Origin: Alphaproteobacteria bacterium
GTDB taxonomy: Bacteria; Pseudomonadota; Alphaproteobacteria; RF32; CAG-239
Direction of reading: 5' to 3'
Assembly: GCA_017501665.1 (NCBI GenBank)
Contig: JAFVWM010000006.1
Coordinates: 1-45,594 of the forward strand
DNA length: 45,594 nucleotides
Shown here one piece after another: positions 41,965 to 45,594 of the stretch (its first letter is position 1; every line of letters starts with the position of its first letter). The position numbers and the translations under genes are program-made. Below the pieces are notes generated by a model. The model was not told where the DNA came from. It did not search any database and saw only the letters and a program-made list of their open reading frames with translations.

Positions 41965-43440
41965 ATGTTTGCTTTATTTATTGTTTTTGTCGGTTTTATG
42001 TTGTTTTCATCGGCAAATTGGGTGGTAAGAAAATTTGGCGAAGTAACTTATGAACAAATAATGTTTCATCTTAATATGCCCTTTGCTTCCGAAACAAGAA
42101 TGATGCTTAGTTATGCAAAAAATACGGTTATGACTGGCGCTATTATTGTTTTGGTTTTGACATTGCTGTTTTGCCATAAATATAAATTTCATATCAAACT
42201 GATTGATAAATTTCGCGAATTTGTGTACCAAAAACGTAACTTCTTAAGCAGTATGTGGCTCGTGTTTTGTGTGGTTTTTGTGTTCTTCAAAATGAATGTT
42301 TGGAATATGATTACATTTCACAAATATAAAAGCGAAACTTCAAATTTTTATGAAGAAAACTATGTAATTCCGCAAGATACTAAGATTACCTTTCCAATCA
42401 AAAAACCAAACCTCATTTTGTTATTTGCCGAATCATTTGAAACAACATATGGTAAAACACCAAACCGTAATTATTTCGGCGCTGATTTAATTCCCAACAT
42501 TCATAAACTGGCTAATGAAAATATATCATTCAGTGATAATGAATTTTTGGGCGGTGCATTTGAAATCGATGGCACTCAATGGACACAGGCCGGACTTTTT
42601 GCTCAAACATGCGGTGCACCGATTCAACTTCCGATTAATGATCCTAACTGGTTTCATCCTAAGGAGGGTTTTTTCCCAAAAGCATGGTGTTTATATGATA
42701 TTTTAGAACAGCAAGGCTATAATCTTGTTTCGCTTATCGGTTCAAACGGTGAATTTGCCGGTATGGATAAATTTGTAGAAACACATGGCAAACAAAAACT
42801 TTTGGATACAAACTTTTTTGCTCAGCGCGACGACATTAAGCTTTCTTTGGAAAAAACTACAAAATTGCCTGACTCACAAGTATTTGCTTATGCCAAAGAA
42901 GAGTTAAATAAATTAAAAAAAGAGAATAAACCGTTTGCTTTTACTTTGATGACGCTTGATACTCATTATGGCACATACCGATTTGCCGATGATGTTTGCG
43001 AAAGAAAATTCGGCCCTCATAACAATATTGAAAATGTGGTATCTTGTTCTGATAAGCAAATAAGTAATTTTATTGAATGGATTAAGGAGCAAGATTTTTA
43101 TAATAATACCGTAGTGGTTATTATCGGTGATCACTTGACAATGAATCAGCGCTTTACTAAGGACATGGATCGTAAACTGGTAAATGTTTTTATAAACACA
43201 CCGGTTGCAGCCATAAACACCAAAAACAGAATATTTACACCTTTTGATATCTATCCTACCATTATCGAAAGTTTAGGTGCAAAAATAGCAGGACACAGGC
43301 TTGGTCTAGGCACCTCGTTATTTTCGGATGTTCCGACTCTTACCGAAGGAAAATTAAAGATTGAAGATCTTGATATTGAAGTTAGAAAAAAATCTGAATT
43401 ATATGACTGGTTACTTTACGGAAAAAAAGTCAGAAAATAA
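41965..43440 (+). CDS. OpgB/LTA-synthase-like phosphoglycerol transferase
   Basis: A 491-residue membrane enzyme of the alkaline-phosphatase/sulfatase superfamily. About three N-terminal helices precede a periplasmic catalytic domain. NLILLFAESFETTYG supplies the first metal ligand, GTQWTQAGLFAQTCGAP holds the candidate nucleophile Thr, and VVVIIGDHLTMN the further ligands. The GTxWT pattern is closest to OpgB (MdoB), which moves phosphoglycerol onto periplasmic glucans. The ATG at 41965 follows GGAGAAGG; a TTG at 41935 is less likely. Confidence 0.8.
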   Translation: MFALFIVFVGFMLFSSANWVVRKFGEVTYEQIMFHLNMPFASETRMMLSYAKNTVMTGAIIVLVLTLLFCHKYKFHIKLIDKFREFVYQKRNFLSSMWLVFCVVFVFFKMNVWNMITFHKYKSETSNFYEENYVIPQDTKITFPIKKPNLILLFAESFETTYGKTPNRNYFGADLIPNIHKLANENISFSDNEFLGGAFEIDGTQWTQAGLFAQTCGAPIQLPINDPNWFHPKEGFFPKAWCLYDILEQQGYNLVSLIGSNGEFAGMDKFVETHGKQKLLDTNFFAQRDDIKLSLEKTTKLPDSQVFAYAKEELNKLKKENKPFAFTLMTLDTHYGTYRFADDVCERKFGPHNNIENVVSCSDKQISNFIEWIKEQDFYNNTVVVIIGDHLTMNQRFTKDMDRKLVNVFINTPVAAINTKNRIFTPFDIYPTIIESLGAKIAGHRLGLGTSLFSDVPTLTEGKLKIEDLDIEVRKKSELYDWLLYGKKVRK

Positions 43441-43443
43441 TTC

Positions 43444-43478
43444 TAAAAAAGCGGAGTTCTTAAGAACTTCGCTTTTTT
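43444..43478. terminator. Bidirectional terminator between convergent genes
   Basis: AAAAAAGCGgAGTTC pairs with GAACTtCGCTTTTTT around a central TTAA, with a single mismatch. It separates the OpgB-like gene from the META lipoprotein gene. Confidence 0.85.
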
Positions 43479-43479
43479 G

Positions 43480-43866
43480 TTATTCTTTAGGCTCGATATA
43501 TGGTTCAAAAATCAATTCACCACCATTTTCCAATATTAAAACCAAATTATTTCCTTGTGTTTTATACTTTTTAATCAACACTAATGCTTGAATAAAGTTT
43601 TGTTCAGCATCCATATCTTTTTCGGGACCTATCATCATGGTTGTCCCCGTCGGATTTATGGTGATATTATCTCCATTTGTTTCATATTGTCCCATAATGA
43701 TATTTACAACTTTGGCGGTTACTTTTCCATCATCCGAAAAAGATATCGTTGTAAGAGCATTATGCATAGAATCGGTTAATTTGTATGTTCCTGTTTTTAG
43801 TGTAGTTGTTTCATTTTGCGAACATGCACTCAAAAACATGAATATGACAAAAATTATCTTCCTCAT
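43480..43866 (-). CDS. META-domain (HslJ-like) lipoprotein
   Basis: A 128-residue lipoprotein: signal peptide with lipobox LSAC (Cys15), then a META-like domain. The order GTYKLT, ITINPTGTTMMIGPEKD, then AEQNFIQALVLIKKYKTQGN and NLVLILENGGELIFE matches the HslJ pattern of a small barrel around a helix. HslJ-type proteins are linked to stress or novobiocin resistance in E. coli; the role here is unknown. It lies 9 nt after murA and may share its transcript. Confidence 0.8.
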   Translation of the reverse strand: MRKIIFVIFMFLSACSQNETTTLKTGTYKLTDSMHNALTTISFSDDGKVTAKVVNIIMGQYETNGDNITINPTGTTMMIGPEKDMDAEQNFIQALVLIKKYKTQGNNLVLILENGGELIFEPYIEPKE

Positions 43867-43875
43867 TAACGTTAC

Positions 43876-45171
43876 CTATTCTTCGTCTTCTTTAACACGC
43901 ACAATATCAGCACCGACCGAACGAAGCTTTTCTTCCAATTTTTCATATCCGCGATCTAGGTGATATACTCTATTGACAACGGTTTCACCTTCAGCAATAA
44001 GTCCGGCCAAAACAAGGGCAAACGAGGCTCTGAGGTCGGTTGCCATTACAGGTGCTCCGGAAAGTTTGTCAACATGGCGAACAATAGCTGAGGCGTGGCC
44101 ATGTACATTGATATTAGCGCCCATACGCAAAAGTTCAGGCACATGCATAAAACGATTTTCGAAAATGGTTTCGGTAACCATAGATGCTCCTTTGGCCGTC
44201 ATCATCAAAGCCAAAAATTGAGCTTGAAGGTCGGTCGGAAAACCGGGGAAAGGTTCTGTCATAATATCTTTGCCGGTTAATTCGCAACCCTTGGCATCAA
44301 CAATTAATCCTGTTTCGGTTTCTTCAACATTAACCCCCATATCACGCAAAACTTGAATCGGACGACGCAAAGTTTCGATTTGGGCGTTTATCAATTCTAT
44401 ACGACCTCGAGTTATGGCTGCGGCAACGGCATACGAGCCGGCTTCTATTCTGTCGGCAATAACTTTGTGAACGGCGCCATGCAATTTTTCGACGCCATCA
44501 ATGGTAAGCACTGCTGTACCGATACCCGAAATTTTGGCTCCCATAGCATTTAATAATTTTGCCAAGTCGCCGATTTCCGGCTCTTTAGCCGAATTTTCGA
44601 GGACAGTGCGACCTTCAGCCAAAACGGCAGCCATTAAAACGTTGCAGGTTGCACCAACCGAAACGCCAGGGAATATGATATGAGCACCTTTTAGGCGTCC
44701 GTCAACATTAGCATGAATATAACCGTTTTTGATTTCGATTTTTGCGCCCATTTTTTCTAATGAAGACAAATGAATATCCATCGGACGAGCACCGATTGCG
44801 CAACCACCGGGAAGAGATAACTCACATTTGCCGTAACGAGCCAACAAAGGTCCTAAAACGTAGTATGAGGCGCGCATTTTTCTGACATAATCATATGGCG
44901 CGACAAAGCTTTCGACTTCTTTGGTACGATAAGAATAGGTTTTGGTAGAGTGACCATCAACAAAGTCATCAAATTCGTTAATTTTGGTGCCATGTTGTGT
45001 TAACAAATCGTTCATTGCTTTGATGTCTGAAAGCATCGGCACATTGGTTAAGGTTATGGTTTCGTCAGTGAGTAATGATGCGCAAATAAGCGGAAGAGCG
45101 GCATTTTTGGCACCGCTGATAAAAATTTTACCTTCCAAAGCCTTACCACCGTGAATTTTTATCTTATCCAT
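43876..45171 (-). CDS. murA: UDP-N-acetylglucosamine 1-carboxyvinyltransferase
   Basis: First committed step of peptidoglycan synthesis, transferring enolpyruvate from PEP to UDP-GlcNAc. Of 431 residues. Lys22 lies in [11 protein letters not shown], and the active-site loop [17 protein letters not shown] carries Cys124, the fosfomycin target, so this enzyme should be of the sensitive type. LIVDAKG and the [14 protein letters not shown] motif are also typical. The start overlaps the preceding small gene by 8 nt. Confidence 0.98.
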   Translation of the reverse strand: MDKIKIHGGKALEGKIFISGAKNAALPLICASLLTDETITLTNVPMLSDIKAMNDLLTQHGTKINEFDDFVDGHSTKTYSYRTKEVESFVAPYDYVRKMRASYYVLGPLLARYGKCELSLPGGCAIGARPMDIHLSSLEKMGAKIEIKNGYIHANVDGRLKGAHIIFPGVSVGATCNVLMAAVLAEGRTVLENSAKEPEIGDLAKLLNAMGAKISGIGTAVLTIDGVEKLHGAVHKVIADRIEAGSYAVAAAITRGRIELINAQIETLRRPIQVLRDMGVNVEETETGLIVDAKGCELTGKDIMTEPFPGFPTDLQAQFLALMMTAKGASMVTETIFENRFMHVPELLRMGANINVHGHASAIVRHVDKLSGAPVMATDLRASFALVLAGLIAEGETVVNRVYHLDRGYEKLEEKLRSVGADIVRVKEDEE

Positions 45172-45310
45172 TGTTTTTCTCCTGTTTTAATGCCTCGCGC
45201 TTTTTTTGTTGGTTTTTTCGTTTTTCCAAGTTTTTTTGCAAAGCTTTTGCCTCACGCTCGAATCGTTCTTCATAGCGGGGTTTTTGCTTATTTTCAGAAG
45301 CTTTTGGCAT
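45164..45310 (-). CDS. Small basic coiled-coil protein upstream of murA
   Basis: A 48-residue ORF beginning [20 protein letters not shown] and continuing as one highly charged helix rich in Lys, Glu, Gln and Arg. AAAAGGAA lies 7 nt before the ATG at 45310, a good ribosome site, and the TAA overlaps the murA start by 8 nt, which suggests translational coupling. I recognise no family. Its size, charge and coupling suggest a real gene rather than chance. Confidence 0.6.
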   Translation of the reverse strand: MPKASENKQKPRYEERFEREAKALQKNLEKRKNQQKKREALKQEKNNG

Positions 45311-45393
45311 TATGTATTCCTTTTAGTATTATGAGTATGGTTAAGTTATACATCATATTTACAAAAAAAAAATTAAAATCCTTAAAAAATCCC

Positions 45394-45422
45394 TTGATTT
45401 TTATAAAATGGTTTTGTATGTT
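45394..45422 (+). promoter_or_regulatory. Candidate promoter of the terminal tRNA-like gene
   Basis: TTGATT (45394-45399) and TATGTT (45417-45422) are 17 nt apart and lie about 46 nt upstream of the tRNA-like sequence at 45468. Confidence 0.4.
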
Positions 45423-45467
45423 GAGTTTCGCAAATGATATTTATTTTGCAAAGAAAAATATTATTTT

Positions 45468-45594
45468 GCCGCTATAGCTCAGTGGTAGCGCTAAGTAAAA
45501 TTGATATAGTATATCAATTTTGTCTGCAAGCTCTTTGGAACATCTTAGCGAGGGAGTGCAGATGACAATCAAGCGAAACGAGCTTAGATGCCTA
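45468..45594 (+). pseudogene. Interrupted tRNA-Thr-like 5' half (runs off the window)
   Basis: GCCGCTATAGCTCAGTGGTAG (45468-45488) is the acceptor, D-stem and D-loop of a tRNA, closest to alphaproteobacterial tRNA-Thr. Instead of an anticodon arm, at least 100 nt of other sequence follow. They contain a perfect 12-bp hairpin (AAAATTGATATA/TATATCAATTTT, 45497-45521), CGCTAAG and CTTAGCG facing each other (45489-45495, 45544-45550), and AGCGAGGGAGTG and AAGCGAAACGAGC motifs. The D-stem lacks one expected A. The 3' half would be outside the window. Confidence 0.55.

Noticed and set aside
1..45594. CRISPR array, insertion sequence or transposase, reverse transcriptase
   Set aside because: No regularly spaced repeat array, no transposase-like ORF and no reverse-transcriptase motif was seen. 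The only exact repeats are those listed.

Overview
The window is an AT-rich, gene-dense stretch of a bacterial chromosome. The gene set and order point to an alphaproteobacterium with a reduced, low-GC genome of the host- or gut-associated kind. Supporting this are mtaB-ftsY, acpP-fabF-mltG, a YbjN-family gene of the alphaproteobacterial type, sufBCD-sufS-sufT, yajC-secD-secF and lgt. The taxonomic placement is inference from gene content; no rRNA is present.

Layout. 1-1020: the tail of an unknown gene, tRNA-Ser(UGA), a YgjV-like membrane protein and a 50-residue lipoprotein. 1020-3511: an accessory patch with two unknown genes that diverge from a large inverted repeat (two perfect 79-bp arms and mirrored promoters), then a stand-alone phage-type KilAC gene. 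3609-7968: ftsY, mtaB, an outer-membrane barrel candidate, an L-lactate dehydrogenase and a repeat-containing anchored acidic protein. 8265-10869: acpP-fabF-mltG. 10912-16262: a small basic ORF, a YbjN protein, lgt, a degenerate GGDEF membrane protein, queA and a LysR-like regulator with two HTH domains. 16259-20784: one tightly packed minus-strand operon (GNAT, VanX-like dipeptidase, sufE, sucC, sucD, comF). 20935-26938: a DUF1566-like protein followed by the suf operon. 27072-30277: an NlpD-like lipoprotein, a structured leader, a GT2 glycosyltransferase, a GT2 pseudogene and an unknown helical protein. 30474-35169: yajC-secD-secF and three smaller genes. 35277-35830: tRNA-Pro(GGG) flanked by two interrupted tRNA-Pro fragments. 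35956-45310: alaS, tspO, sfsA, map, radC, an OpgB-like transferase, a META lipoprotein and murA with a small upstream gene. The window ends inside a tRNA-Thr-like gene that also appears interrupted.

Functionally the region is mostly housekeeping: Fe-S assembly (SufBCDST plus SufE), the secretion machinery (FtsY, YajC-SecDF), envelope biogenesis (MurA, MltG, NlpD-like, VanX-like, Lgt, OpgB-like), translation (AlaS, QueA, MtaB, Map, three tRNA loci) and fatty-acid synthesis.

The most unusual observations are: (i) tRNA-derived fragments carrying short structured insertions at two separate loci; (ii) a succinyl-CoA synthetase alpha subunit whose phosphohistidine is a tyrosine and whose partner glutamate is a glutamine, paired with a divergent beta subunit; (iii) the 79-bp inverted repeat that gives two unrelated genes the same promoter, leader and start region; (iv) a candidate terminator/antiterminator leader before a glycosyltransferase. 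All calls come from reading the sequence, without database searches.
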